Positions 8,845 to 18,572 of a stretch of DNA of 64,000 bases are shown piece after piece. Source of the DNA: Noviherbaspirillum sp. Root189 (lineage in GTDB: Bacteria; Pseudomonadota; Gammaproteobacteria; Burkholderiales; Burkholderiaceae_D); the NCBI RefSeq assembly GCF_001428545.1, contig NZ_LMHZ01000023.1:2467-66466 (forward strand), written 5' to 3'. A program made the position numbers and the translations under genes. Positions within the stretch are counted from its first letter, which is position 1; each line of letters opens with the position of its first letter. Below the pieces are notes generated by a model. That model had not been told where the DNA came from. It did no database searches and saw nothing but the letters and a program-made list of their open reading frames with translations.

Positions 8845-9165
8845 TCAGGACATTTCTTCGATCTTCTGCCCCGCCATCAGGATGGCCGCATGCGAATGCG
8901 CCAGCCCACGATCCTTATGGTAGTTGGTCAGCATGCCAAGAATGGCCCCGTCGTCAAACCGGAAGCGCGCCAACATCATGTTGTTGCTTGCCAGCTTCAG
9001 GATCTGTGCGTTGTTCAGGCCTTCCAGAAGGTCGGCGATTTCGCCGCTGATTCCGAGCCGGAAAACTGCGGCGGCTTTGTCGGAACGGATCATTTGCTGC
9101 GCCAGCATCAAATAGCTCAGGTTGGCATCGCGAATCTCGGCCAGCATGTCGTTTATGTTCATCAT
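8845..9165 (-). CDS. flhD: Flagellar master transcriptional activator subunit FlhD
   Basis: Small helical protein (106 residues) that forms the FlhD4C2 activator with FlhC. The N-terminal pattern MLAEIRDANLSYLMLAQQMI, followed by RLGIS..ADLLEGL, is typical of FlhD. Two adjacent ATG codons occur at 9165 and 9162 after an AGGGGAT ribosome site; either could be used. flhC follows 68 bp downstream. About 700 bp of non-coding sequence lies upstream, consistent with a heavily regulated promoter region. Confidence 0.95.
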   Translation of the reverse strand: MMNINDMLAEIRDANLSYLMLAQQMIRSDKAAAVFRLGISGEIADLLEGLNNAQILKLASNNMMLARFRFDDGAILGMLTNYHKDRGLAHSHAAILMAGQKIEEMS

Positions 9166-9288
9166 GATCCCCTATCCTTGGAAACTGTTGCCTTGTGGCA
9201 TGTCAGTGAGATGGATTCTGAACCTGGTGGTTCATGGGGAAAATCGGAGTACGCCCATATTTCATGTCAGACGCAAGGCGACATGATG

Positions 9289-9312
9289 TGTAGGCGTTTG
9301 TCCTACAACGCC
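9289..9312. promoter_or_regulatory. Overlapping inverted repeats in the flhDC leader
   Basis: TGTAGG (9289-9294) pairs with CCTACA (9302-9307), and GGCGTT (9293-9298) pairs with AACGCC (9307-9312). The two hairpins share bases and exclude each other. The site lies about 125 bp upstream of the flhD start and so probably within the transcript leader. It could be an operator or an alternative RNA structure; no regulator is identified. Confidence 0.4.
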
Positions 9313-9460
9313 CACCAATGGGGAATGCCGCGCTTCTCAAGAAGCCCGGGAGATGGCGTGGCTGCTGGGTTTGCGGCAAAAATAACAACGCTGCGACCTG
9401 AGCCTTCACCAAGGGAATTTTTAAAAAACCTAGTGTTACTACGCGTAACCGATATTGTGT

Positions 9461-9492
9461 TTGAACAAATTCTTTGGCTTTTCTTGAACAAA
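9461..9492. promoter_or_regulatory. Direct repeat TTGAACAAA spaced 23 bp upstream of flhDC
   Basis: TTGAACAAA occurs at 9461-9469 and 9484-9492, same orientation, start-to-start distance 23 bp (about two helical turns). It sits in the A/T-rich part of the flhD upstream region, about 300 bp before the gene. Tandem protein-binding sites are a reasonable guess. Confidence 0.4.
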
Positions 9493-9867
9493 ACCGTCCT
9501 GCTCTGTTGTTTAACGGCAGCAAAATCGCGAACTTTAGGGTCTGCACAAAAAAAGTTGGTTTTTCTTCCGGTTATTTTTGTTATCGGCATCACGCGCACT
9601 GAATTTAGGGCGTCGCCAGTTTTTTAACCCTCTGCTATGCCCGCACGTAATGAAGTGCCATTGCAAATCATGCAATATGGAAAATATTTCGTGTCTCCTC
9701 GGGCACTTTCAAATTTTCCGTAAGTCTGCAGCATGACGTGTGGTGCACCTAGGCATATGCACATGACTGAAGCCCACCACAGGCAGTGATTTTTTTGACA
9801 ACGCATGCAAGCGGCCCTGAGCGAGTACGGCCTGAACAGTCCGCTGCACCTTCCGGAGGAGACAAGC

Positions 9868-10707
9868 ATGAGCGCAGTTCTTCAACCACATTACGATCAA
9901 TTCGATCCCGCCGACATCCTGCGCGGCTTGTACGGCGACGGCATTATCGGCCTCAAGGGCGCATTCACCCGACGCTGGGTGCAAGATCTGCGCGAAGACA
10001 TTGACATGCTGTTCGAAGAGGCCAAAAAGCGGCCAGGCGGCGCTCTGGGACGTGGTCCGAATCGCTTCTATGTGGAAGTTCACCCCGAGCGCATCCGCGG
10101 CTTCCGTGACCTTATTTCGCACCCTTGGGTGGTCGCCGTGTGTGAATCAGTCCTCGGCCCGGACTATCGCATCGTCGAAGCCGGCTTCGACGTGCCTGGG
10201 CCTGGTGCTGCCAACCAGCCATGGCATCGCGACTTCACGATGCCGGAAGCAACACGCACGGGACGCCGCCTTAACTCACTGGCATTCAACATCACCACGG
10301 TCGATGTGGAAGAAGATATGGGACCGTTTGAAATCGCTCCCGGAACACAGTGGGACGAGTTCAGCGGATGTGAAAAAGGCATGTTCCCTCCCCCCTCGCT
10401 CTACCACCGCTACGAAGCGCGGGCACAACGCAAATATCCGAAGATGGGCGACATGTCGGCAAGGTCGGCATTGACCATACATCGCGGCACCGCCAACCGC
10501 TCCAACAAGTCGCGTCCGGTATTTGTGCTCGGTGTCGATGCGCCGGATGCAACCAATTCACAGCATCATGATTTTCAGGTAACGCGCCAATATTATGAAT
10601 CGCTCGCTGTGGACCTGCGTTCACATCTGACATGCCGCGTGGTGGATCAGCTTGAGAACATCACGCAGGCACATACTATTGAGGGACTGATCAAGGGCAT
10701 TGAATAA
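9868..10707 (+). CDS. Phytanoyl-CoA dioxygenase (PhyH) family protein
   Basis: Predicted Fe(II)/2-oxoglutarate-dependent oxygenase of 279 residues. The iron-binding HxD is seen in QPWHRDF near residue 119 and the distal histidine in TIHRGTANRS near 208. The downstream Arg in NRSNKSRPVF fits the 2-oxoglutarate-binding position. I chose ATG at 9868 because a strong GGAGGAG site precedes it; the frame stays open to 9805 without support. The gene is a single unit with a perfect terminator 70 bp downstream. The substrate cannot be told from sequence: the family includes hydroxylases of lipids, amino acids and secondary metabolites. Confidence 0.85.
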   Translation: MSAVLQPHYDQFDPADILRGLYGDGIIGLKGAFTRRWVQDLREDIDMLFEEAKKRPGGALGRGPNRFYVEVHPERIRGFRDLISHPWVVAVCESVLGPDYRIVEAGFDVPGPGAANQPWHRDFTMPEATRTGRRLNSLAFNITTVDVEEDMGPFEIAPGTQWDEFSGCEKGMFPPPSLYHRYEARAQRKYPKMGDMSARSALTIHRGTANRSNKSRPVFVLGVDAPDATNSQHHDFQVTRQYYESLAVDLRSHLTCRVVDQLENITQAHTIEGLIKGIE

Positions 10708-10776
10708 CACCTGCCCTGGTCGTATTTTGGCGGCGGGCGATTGCCGCCGTAAAGGAATGCCGCTGGAATGTGCGGT

Positions 10777-10821
10777 GCTGAAAGTAAAAAAGCCCCTATC
10801 CGGGGCTTTTTTACTTTCAGC
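10777..10821 (+). terminator. Intrinsic terminator after the PhyH-type gene
   Basis: A perfect 20-bp inverted repeat (10777-10796 and 10802-10821) with a 5-base loop. The stem includes AAAAAAGCCCC/GGGGCTTTTTT, so it can work in both directions. Confidence 0.9.
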
Positions 10822-10933
10822 ATCACAATATCCCCGCAGTATCCGTCAGCAGATCAACGTCAGGAATATTGGCCGTCACCATGCGTGAAACTTGTGTCTG
10901 GAAGCAAGTTATTCCAACGATCCGCACAAAAGG

Positions 10934-10958
10934 AAAAAGCCCTTCAAAAGGGCTTTTT
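10934..10958 (-). terminator. Intrinsic terminator after tRNA-Ser
   Basis: An 11-bp stem (10934-10944 with 10948-10958), 3-base loop and a T-run on the minus strand, 7 bp beyond the tRNA 3' end. Confidence 0.85.
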
Positions 10959-10965
10959 CATATTC

Positions 10966-11059
10966 TGGCGGAGACGGAGGGATTCGAACCCTCGATACAG
11001 GTTTAAGCCCATATGCTTCCTTAGCAGGGAAGTGCCTTCGACCACTCGGCCACGTCTCC
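10966..11059 (-). tRNA. tRNA-Ser (anticodon GCU)
   Basis: 94-nt tRNA with a long variable arm, as expected for serine. The 7-bp acceptor stem GGAGACG pairs with CGTCTCC and is followed by discriminator G and encoded CCA. The anticodon stem CTTCC/GGAAG encloses loop CTGCTAA, giving anticodon GCU, which reads AGC/AGU codons. The T-loop GGTTCGAATCC is canonical. A good promoter lies upstream and a terminator directly downstream. Confidence 0.97.
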
Positions 11060-11101
11060 ACACATCAAGCGGTGTTGCCACACGCTTTAGTGAAGTCCCG
11101 C

Positions 11102-11130
11102 ATGATAGCTGCTCACGGGGACTTGGTCAA
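11102..11130 (-). promoter_or_regulatory. Predicted sigma-70 promoter for tRNA-Ser
   Basis: On the minus strand TTGACC (11125-11130) and TATCAT (11102-11107) are separated by exactly 17 bp. The tRNA 5' end is about 42 bp downstream of the -10 box. It lies directly after the lysC stop codon. Confidence 0.7.
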
Positions 11131-11157
11131 TGGAACAATGCAATCAATGGAGATTGA

Positions 11158-12408
11158 TCAAGCTTTTTCCAGGTCAAATGCCTTGTGCAGGGCACGCACC
11201 GCGAGCTCCATGTATTTCTCGTCGATCAGCACGGAAATCTTGATTTCGGAGGTGGAGATCATCTGGATATTGATGCCCTCTTCCGACAGCGTGCGGAACA
11301 TCTGGGATGCGATACCAACGTGGCTGCGCATGCCGACGCCGACCACCGATACCTTGGACACTTTGGTGTCGCCATTGATGCTGGCAGCAGCGATGTGCTC
11401 CTTCACGCTCTTGTTGAGCACGTCCATCGCTTTGGCGTATTCGCCGCGCGGCACTGTGAACGTGAAGTCAGTTTTGCCTTCGACCGACTGATTCTGGATA
11501 ATCATGTCGACTTCGATATTGGCATCGGCAATCGGACCGAGGATCTGGTAAGCGATGCCCGGCTTGTCGGGTACGCCCAATACGGTGATCTTCGCTTCAT
11601 CGCGATTGAACGCGATACCGGAAATGACGGCTTGTTCCATGTGTGTATCTTCCTCAAACGAAATCAGGGTGCCGGAGTTGGCTTCTTCTTCCAGCGACAT
11701 GAGCGGATCGGTCAGCGACGACAGCACGCGCGTCGGGACCCTGTAATTGCCGGCGAATTCCACCGAGCGGATCTGCAGAACCTTGGAGCCCAGCGATGCC
11801 AGTTCGAGCATTTCTTCAAATGTCACGGTCTTCAGGCGACGGGCCTCGGAAACCACGCGCGGGTCGGTGGTGTACACGCCATCGACGTCGGTGTAGATCA
11901 GGCATTCCTGCGCCTTCAGTGCTGCTGCCACGGCCACGGCCGAGGTATCGGAGCCGCCACGGCCGAGCGTCGTGATGTTGCCGGCATCGTCCATACCCTG
12001 GAAGCCGGTGATGATGACCACCTTCCCTGCGTCGAGATCCTTGCGCACGCGCACGTCGTCGATCGACTGGATACGTGCCTTGGTGAATGCAGAGTCGGTC
12101 TTGATCGGCACTTGCCAGCCGGCGTACGAGACTGCCTGCTTGCCGATGGACTGCAGTGCCATGGACAACAGAGCAACCGAGACCTGTTCGCCGGTAGATG
12201 CAAGCATGTCAAGCTCGCGCGGATCAGGCTGCGGCATGATTTCCTTGGCAAGACCGATCAGGCGGTTGGTTTCGCCGGACATGGCCGATGGCACGACGAC
12301 GATTTGATGACCAGCGTCATGCCATTTGGCGACGCGCTTGGCGACATTCTTGATGCGCTCGGTCGAGCCCATGGAAGTGCCGCCATATTTGTGGACGATT
12401 AAAGCCAT
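11158..12408 (-). CDS. lysC: Aspartate kinase
   Basis: Phosphorylates aspartate, the first step to lysine, threonine, methionine and diaminopimelate. The N-terminal kinase domain begins with the substrate loop KYGGTSMG and includes GRGGSDTSAVAVA near residue 155. Two C-terminal ACT domains (about 265-416) suggest allosteric feedback, as in lysine/threonine-controlled enzymes of this class. 416 residues is the standard length for this monofunctional type. It is downstream of tilS and followed on the same strand by tRNA-Ser. There is no strong ribosome site and no lysine riboswitch-like leader in the 143 bp upstream. Confidence 0.97.
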   Translation of the reverse strand: MALIVHKYGGTSMGSTERIKNVAKRVAKWHDAGHQIVVVPSAMSGETNRLIGLAKEIMPQPDPRELDMLASTGEQVSVALLSMALQSIGKQAVSYAGWQVPIKTDSAFTKARIQSIDDVRVRKDLDAGKVVIITGFQGMDDAGNITTLGRGGSDTSAVAVAAALKAQECLIYTDVDGVYTTDPRVVSEARRLKTVTFEEMLELASLGSKVLQIRSVEFAGNYRVPTRVLSSLTDPLMSLEEEANSGTLISFEEDTHMEQAVISGIAFNRDEAKITVLGVPDKPGIAYQILGPIADANIEVDMIIQNQSVEGKTDFTFTVPRGEYAKAMDVLNKSVKEHIAAASINGDTKVSKVSVVGVGMRSHVGIASQMFRTLSEEGINIQMISTSEIKISVLIDEKYMELAVRALHKAFDLEKA

Positions 12409-12552
12409 AAGGTGGGAAAGGTACGCTGAGAAAAGGAGAAATTTTGATAAAAATCAACCCTTTACTTTACCCGCTAAGAGCTTCAAAGGCAAGAGTACAC
12501 CGCTGGAATTTCGACGATCCATCGGCATAACAATGCAAATTCCGGTGAAAAT

Positions 12553-14010
12553 TCAGGTGTGGTCGTGTTCCCAGCGCAAGCGTATTGCCTGACCGGCATG
12601 AGAAGAATTTGCTTCGACCGATACGTCGCTAATCCAGTGCATGCCAATGCCTGCCGCAAAGACAAGATGCGTGTCCGTTGTCACTACTGGCAGACGCAGC
12701 CTTTGCCAATGCGGGATATCCAGTGCCTGGTAGTGATACTTCAGGCTGCGTGTTGAGCGATTGGCCGCAGGCTTGAGCCGTTCGCCACCGCTACGCAGGC
12801 GCAATTCCAACGCCTGGGCACGGAGCCATTCGGCATCGACGCCTTCTTCCGCATACTCGAAATGGAGCGTGCCGCGAAACTGCGGAAACCGGATTGCCGC
12901 TTCGTTATTCCAACGAAATGGCGCAGGCGGAACATCAAGATCGGTGTCGTCCTGTCGCGGCGTGAGGAATACGCGATCCCTGTGACGCCGGATTTCACAA
13001 TCGGCATGCGTGACGCGGATCCTGGCGTCTTCCTTGGCGCCGAACAGTTGCTCCCGCATCTCGCTCAGCCACGCTGTCGCCGGCATGCGCACACCGCGCA
13101 ACGCAAACCAGTACCGCAGCACATTGTCGATACGATCATCGGTCAGTTGGCCCAATTGACTTAGACGAATATTTGCCCCTTCAGCGCAGGCAGCGAGATC
13201 CTGCGCCGCGAGTTCATTGAGCAGACGCTGCGCCGATTGCGCGTGCTGCGCCGACCGCGCAAATCGCTGCTGGAAACCGGGAAAATGCGCCTCCAGCACC
13301 GGCATTACCTTGTGTCGCAAGGCGTTGCGCGCATACCGTGGATCGCTGTTGGATTCATCGTCGACATGGGCGATGCCGTAATGGGCTGCATAGCCTTCCA
13401 GGGCTTGACGCGATATGTCCAGCAGCGGCCTGCCGATCAGCAGCGCATCATCACCCACAAGGCTGGGGGCGGTATTCACCATTTCCATGCCGGACAACCC
13501 AGCCACACCGGATCCGCGCAGGAGCTGCAGCAGCACGGTCTCAGCTTGATCATCACGATGATGAGCCGTGAGCAAAACGGGAATCGCCTGCTCTCTACAC
13601 AACTCACCCAGCGCGGCGTACCTGCTGATACGGGCGGCCTGCTCGGTACCCTGCTTGTGGCGATCGGTAAGTTCAACCCGGCGGACGCTGAAATGTACGC
13701 CCGCGCTGGCACACTGTTTTTCGCAGTGAGCGCTCCAGGCGTCGGCATTCGGGCTCAATCCGTGATGGATATGGAAGGCATACAGCACGAGCCCATGGGA
13801 TTGGGCGTAACCGTGCGCGAGCTGAAGCAGGACGGCGGAATCGAGGCCGCCGCTATAGGCGACTGCGATCGTCCTGCGGTTTGTCAGCGCCGTGTCTTGT
13901 TGCGCGCCGTCCGTTGAAACGACAACGCGCGCCAGGATGGCTCCCAGCGCGCGCTCAAACACGTCCTGCAGGCCCGGAGCCCCGGAGGCTGTCCCGGTGT
14001 CTGCATTCAT
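12553..14010 (-). CDS. tilS: tRNA(Ile)-lysidine synthase
   Basis: ATP-dependent enzyme that converts the wobble cytidine of tRNA-Ile(CAU) to lysidine so that it reads AUA. The PP-loop ATPase motif is AVAYSGGLDSAVLLQ near residue 50. Downstream AHHRDDQAETVLLQLLRGSG is the family signature. A C-terminal substrate-binding region (LRLRSGGERLKP) follows from about 395. 485 residues fits the longer proteobacterial type. The ATG lies 4 bp after the accA stop with a GGA-type site inside the accA end, so the two genes are probably co-translated. Confidence 0.95.
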   Translation of the reverse strand: MNADTGTASGAPGLQDVFERALGAILARVVVSTDGAQQDTALTNRRTIAVAYSGGLDSAVLLQLAHGYAQSHGLVLYAFHIHHGLSPNADAWSAHCEKQCASAGVHFSVRRVELTDRHKQGTEQAARISRYAALGELCREQAIPVLLTAHHRDDQAETVLLQLLRGSGVAGLSGMEMVNTAPSLVGDDALLIGRPLLDISRQALEGYAAHYGIAHVDDESNSDPRYARNALRHKVMPVLEAHFPGFQQRFARSAQHAQSAQRLLNELAAQDLAACAEGANIRLSQLGQLTDDRIDNVLRYWFALRGVRMPATAWLSEMREQLFGAKEDARIRVTHADCEIRRHRDRVFLTPRQDDTDLDVPPAPFRWNNEAAIRFPQFRGTLHFEYAEEGVDAEWLRAQALELRLRSGGERLKPAANRSTRSLKYHYQALDIPHWQRLRLPVVTTDTHLVFAAGIGMHWISDVSVEANSSHAGQAIRLRWEHDHT

Positions 14011-14014
14011 TGTC

Positions 14015-14989
14015 TTATTCCGGCGAATTGATTTCCTTGAATTTGCCGTAACTCAGCAGCTTCTCATGGCGAGCGGCGATCAGATCCTTGGTCTTGACAC
14101 CCTGGAACTGGCGCAGCGAATCGGCAAGTGCGCGCTTGAGCAGCACGGCCATCTGCTTGGGATCGCGATGCGCGCCGCCCAGCGGTTCGCTGACGATCTT
14201 GTCGATCAGGTTCATGGCCTTCAGGCGGTGTGCAGTCAGGCCCAGCGCGTCGGCTGCATCGGAGGCGCGCTCGGACGTCTTCCACAGAATCGAGGCGCAG
14301 CCTTCCGGCGAAATCACGGAATACGTTGCGTACTGCAGCATCAGCACGGCGTCGCCTACCGCGATGGCCAGCGCGCCGCCCGAACCACCTTCACCGATGA
14401 TGGTAGCGATCAACGGCACCTTGAGTTCAGCCATCACATAGAGGTTATGACCGATGGCTTCAGACTGCCCGCGTTCTTCCGCATCGATGCCAGGGAAGGC
14501 GCCAGGCGTATCGACAAAAGTAAAGATCGGCAGGCCGAATTTTTCAGCGACTTTCATAAGGCGCATTGCCTTGCGATAGCCTTCCGGCTTGGGCATACCG
14601 AAGTTGCGCAAGGCGCGCTCCTTCGTGTCACGGCCCTTCTGGTGACCGATGACCATGCATGATTGCCCGTTGAAGCGCGCCAGGCCACCGACGATCGACA
14701 GATCGTCCGCATAGCTGCGGTCGCCATGAAGCTCGTGGAAATCGGTGAAGATTTCATTCACGTAGTCCATTGTGTATGGGCGCTGGGGATGACGTGCAAT
14801 CTGCGACACCTGCCATGGTGTCAGTTTGGCGTAGATATCCTTGGTGAGCTGCTGGCTCTTCTTGGACAAGCGGTCAATCTCTTCCGAGATGTCGACAGCC
14901 GAATCATCCTGCACGAAACGCAGTTCTTCGATTTTTCCTTCAAGTTCGGCAATCGGTTGCTCAAATCCGAGAAAAGTTGTTTTGCTCAT
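14015..14989 (-). CDS. accA: Acetyl-CoA carboxylase carboxyltransferase subunit alpha
   Basis: Half of the carboxyltransferase that forms malonyl-CoA for fatty acid synthesis with AccD, AccB and AccC. The family N-terminus [20 protein letters not shown], the oxyanion-forming [16 protein letters not shown] segment and the [13 protein letters not shown] motif are all present. I chose ATG at 14989 (324 residues) with a clear AAGGAAG site; the frame opens earlier at 15007 with six extra codons. tilS follows 4 bp after. Confidence 0.97.
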   Translation of the reverse strand: MSKTTFLGFEQPIAELEGKIEELRFVQDDSAVDISEEIDRLSKKSQQLTKDIYAKLTPWQVSQIARHPQRPYTMDYVNEIFTDFHELHGDRSYADDLSIVGGLARFNGQSCMVIGHQKGRDTKERALRNFGMPKPEGYRKAMRLMKVAEKFGLPIFTFVDTPGAFPGIDAEERGQSEAIGHNLYVMAELKVPLIATIIGEGGSGGALAIAVGDAVLMLQYATYSVISPEGCASILWKTSERASDAADALGLTAHRLKAMNLIDKIVSEPLGGAHRDPKQMAVLLKRALADSLRQFQGVKTKDLIAARHEKLLSYGKFKEINSPE

Positions 14990-15130
14990 CGTGCTTCCTT
15001 CTATCAATCAACACGAGGTGGTTGGGTTGTCCGCTTCGCTGTCTTATGCTTATTACGTCACCAGGTCACTAGTGCTTAGATCGCTGGGTTACTTAATTGC
15101 TGCCTATTTACCAAGCACCATTTATTCAAA

Positions 15131-15781
15131 TCAGTACACCACCGGCGCAGCATCAAGGCTGCGCCATAAATACCAGGTTGCCACTGTACGCCATGGTTCC
15201 CAATTTGCGGCAACTTCCCGCGCGTCGCTGCGCGATACCGGCTCGTTAGAAAAATAGTTGACGCTGATACCTTTCAGCAAGCCAACATCGTCCAACGGCA
15301 ACACATTTGGCCGAAGCAGATTAAATATCAAAAACATCTCGGCTGTCCAGCGTCCGATTCCACGGATCTGGATCAGTTCCGAGATGACTTCTTCGTCTTC
15401 CATCTCTGTCCATTTGTCGGCGTGGACCCGCTTGGCCTTGAAATGGTCGGCGAGATCGATGACGTATTCAGCTTTCCTTTTCGACAAGCCGCAGGATGCG
15501 AGCTTTTCCGGGCCGGCTTTCAACACCTGGGCCGGCGTACATTTCGGACAGGATTCGAGGAAGCGCTGCCAGACGGCGTCGGCCGCCTTGACCGAAATCT
15601 GCTGGCCGACGATGGAACGCGCGAGCGTCGTGAAGGGTTCTCCACGGCCGATCAGATGCATGTCGCCAAATTGGGGAATGAGCTTGCGCATGATGCGGTC
15701 GCGCTTCATCAGCTCTTCCTTTGCATCCTGCCAGTACGCGGGCACACCAATGCCCCCGATGGGCTGTCGGGTTTCGGTCAT
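15131..15781 (-). CDS. DNA-3-methyladenine glycosylase, AlkA-like (HhH-GPD family)
   Basis: Base-excision repair enzyme that removes alkylated bases. The 216-residue protein has the helix-hairpin-helix LIQIRGIGRWTAEMFL and the catalytic aspartate in VLPLDDVGLLKG about 15 residues later, which is the HhH-GPD arrangement. SIVGQQISVKAADAVWQRF is a typical AlkA-group helix. No iron-sulphur cysteine cluster is present, which argues against endonuclease III or MutY. The start at 15781 lies 5 bp after the cysS stop; the earlier in-frame start at 15802 would overlap cysS. Confidence 0.88.
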   Translation of the reverse strand: MTETRQPIGGIGVPAYWQDAKEELMKRDRIMRKLIPQFGDMHLIGRGEPFTTLARSIVGQQISVKAADAVWQRFLESCPKCTPAQVLKAGPEKLASCGLSKRKAEYVIDLADHFKAKRVHADKWTEMEDEEVISELIQIRGIGRWTAEMFLIFNLLRPNVLPLDDVGLLKGISVNYFSNEPVSRSDAREVAANWEPWRTVATWYLWRSLDAAPVVY

Positions 15782-15786
15782 GCTGC

Positions 15787-17184
<1,398 letters not shown>

Positions 17185-17446
17185 GGGCGGTTTTCTGTTT
17201 CGGCTATGGACTTGTCACGACTTGTCACGCGATTGGCCTGCTCCTGCACAGCGACATCCGAGGTGTCGGATGACGGAATGCAACAGCGGCGCCGAAACCC
17301 TTTTGTCATGCTTATTTTGATAAAATGCACGGTTTCGCCGCAGTATAACATCGAAGCCCCTGCTCGCGATGCGGGTACTGCACTACGGCAAGGGCCATGG
17401 AAGATACACAATCGGAAATTCCCTGTAAAGAGAAAAGGAAGCACGC

Positions 17447-18025
17447 ATGTCATCTTCACGTCGACATTTCATCCGGCTGATTGCCGCTCTGTCAATGACG
17501 GCCGCCGTCCATGGCGTCCAGGCAGCCGACAATCCGCAGGTTGCACTCAAGACTAACATGGGCAATATCGTTCTTGAGCTGTATCCGGAGAAGGCGCCGA
17601 AATCGGTCGCCAACTTCCTGGATTATGTCAGGAAAGGCCACTACAGCGGCACCGTGTTCCATCGCGTCATCAACGGCTTCATGATCCAGGGCGGCGGCTT
17701 TGACAAGGACATGAAGCAAAAGCCGACTAACGATCCCGTAGAGAACGAAGCGAAGAACGGTTTGAAGAACGAGCCTTACACCGTTGCCATGGCGCGCACT
17801 TCGGACCCGCATTCGGCATCCGCACAGTTCTTCATCAATGTAAAAAGCAACAGCTTCCTCGACTACCCTGGCCAGGACGGCTGGGGCTATGCAGTGTTCG
17901 GCAAGGTCGTCAAAGGCACCGACGTCGTCGACAAGATCAAGGCGGTGGAAACAAGCAACAGCGGCATGTTCCAGAATGTTCCGGTCAAACCCGTGATCAT
18001 CGAATCCGCCAACATCGTCAAGTAA
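17447..18025 (+). CDS. ppiA: Periplasmic peptidyl-prolyl cis-trans isomerase A (cyclophilin)
   Basis: Exported cyclophilin that catalyses proline isomerisation during periplasmic folding. Residues 1-26 form a signal peptide (Arg-rich start, hydrophobic core, VQA cleavage site). The cyclophilin core has [13 protein letters not shown] and [18 protein letters not shown]. An AAGGAAG site precedes the ATG. ppiB follows 27 bp downstream and is highly similar without the signal, so this pair arose by duplication. A 72-bp stretch differs at only three positions between them. Confidence 0.95.
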   Translation: MSSSRRHFIRLIAALSMTAAVHGVQAADNPQVALKTNMGNIVLELYPEKAPKSVANFLDYVRKGHYSGTVFHRVINGFMIQGGGFDKDMKQKPTNDPVENEAKNGLKNEPYTVAMARTSDPHSASAQFFINVKSNSFLDYPGQDGWGYAVFGKVVKGTDVVDKIKAVETSNSGMFQNVPVKPVIIESANIVK

Positions 18026-18052
18026 AACCAACTTTCATAAGGGACCATCATC

Positions 18053-18541
18053 ATGGCTGTCATCCTCACCACCAATCACGGCAACATCAAGATCGAACTC
18101 GACGCGGAAAAGGCGCCGAAGACCGTAGAAAACTTTCTCGCCTATGTACGCGCCGGTCACTATGACGGCACCATTTTCCATCGCGTGATCGACGGCTTCA
18201 TGATCCAGGGTGGCGGCTTTGAACCCGGCATGAAGCAGAAGCCGACTAACGAGCCCGTAGAGAACGAAGCAAAGAACGGTTTGAAGAACGAGCCTTACAC
18301 CTTGGCCATGGCACGCACCTCGGATCCGCATTCGGCATCGGCGCAGTTCTTCATCAACGTAAAGAACAACAGCTTTCTGGACTATCCGGGGCAGGATGGC
18401 TGGGGCTATTGCGTGTTCGGCAAGGTTGTCGAAGGCACCGACGTCGTCGACAAGATCAAGTCGGTCAAGACAACCCGCACCGGCATGTTCTCCGACGTAC
18501 CGGTAGAGAACGTCGTGATCGAAAAAGCGGAAGTGGTCTAA
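18053..18541 (+). CDS. ppiB: Cytoplasmic peptidyl-prolyl cis-trans isomerase B (cyclophilin)
   Basis: 162-residue cyclophilin without a signal peptide, so cytoplasmic. It carries [13 protein letters not shown] and [18 protein letters not shown], with the catalytic Arg in the first motif and the Phe/His pocket residues expected for the family. It is the second member of the ppiA-ppiB tandem. lpxH starts 31 bp downstream, and a terminator-like hairpin lies in the start of that gene. Confidence 0.96.
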   Translation: MAVILTTNHGNIKIELDAEKAPKTVENFLAYVRAGHYDGTIFHRVIDGFMIQGGGFEPGMKQKPTNEPVENEAKNGLKNEPYTLAMARTSDPHSASAQFFINVKNNSFLDYPGQDGWGYCVFGKVVEGTDVVDKIKSVKTTRTGMFSDVPVENVVIEKAEVV

Positions 18542-18572
18542 AACTGTTGTCCTTTACTGATCCCGCAATTCG

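Larger units (their letters stand above)
9166..9867. other. Long non-coding region between divergent flhD and the PhyH-type gene
   Basis: About 700 bp without a convincing gene; short open frames here lack ribosome sites and family features. It should hold the flhDC promoter and leader on the minus strand and the dioxygenase promoter on the plus strand. The stretch 9410-9600 is visibly richer in A and T than the surrounding genes. It contains a direct repeat (9461-9492) and overlapping inverted repeats (9289-9312), listed separately. I could not assign a start site for either transcript. Confidence 0.7.

Noticed and set aside
9203-9599. Small open frames on the minus strand upstream of flhD
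   Set aside because: No ribosome site, odd composition, and they overlap the region expected to hold the flhDC promoter and leader.
10768-11491. Open frames of 129 and 199 codons on the plus strand across the tRNA-Ser region
   Set aside because: They run through a terminator, the tRNA gene and the end of lysC on the opposite strand.
11185-12402. 405-codon open frame on the plus strand
   Set aside because: Antisense to lysC, no family features.
12409-12552. Lysine riboswitch before lysC
   Set aside because: The stretch is only 143 bp, lies between tilS and lysC, and I see no matching stem-loop architecture.
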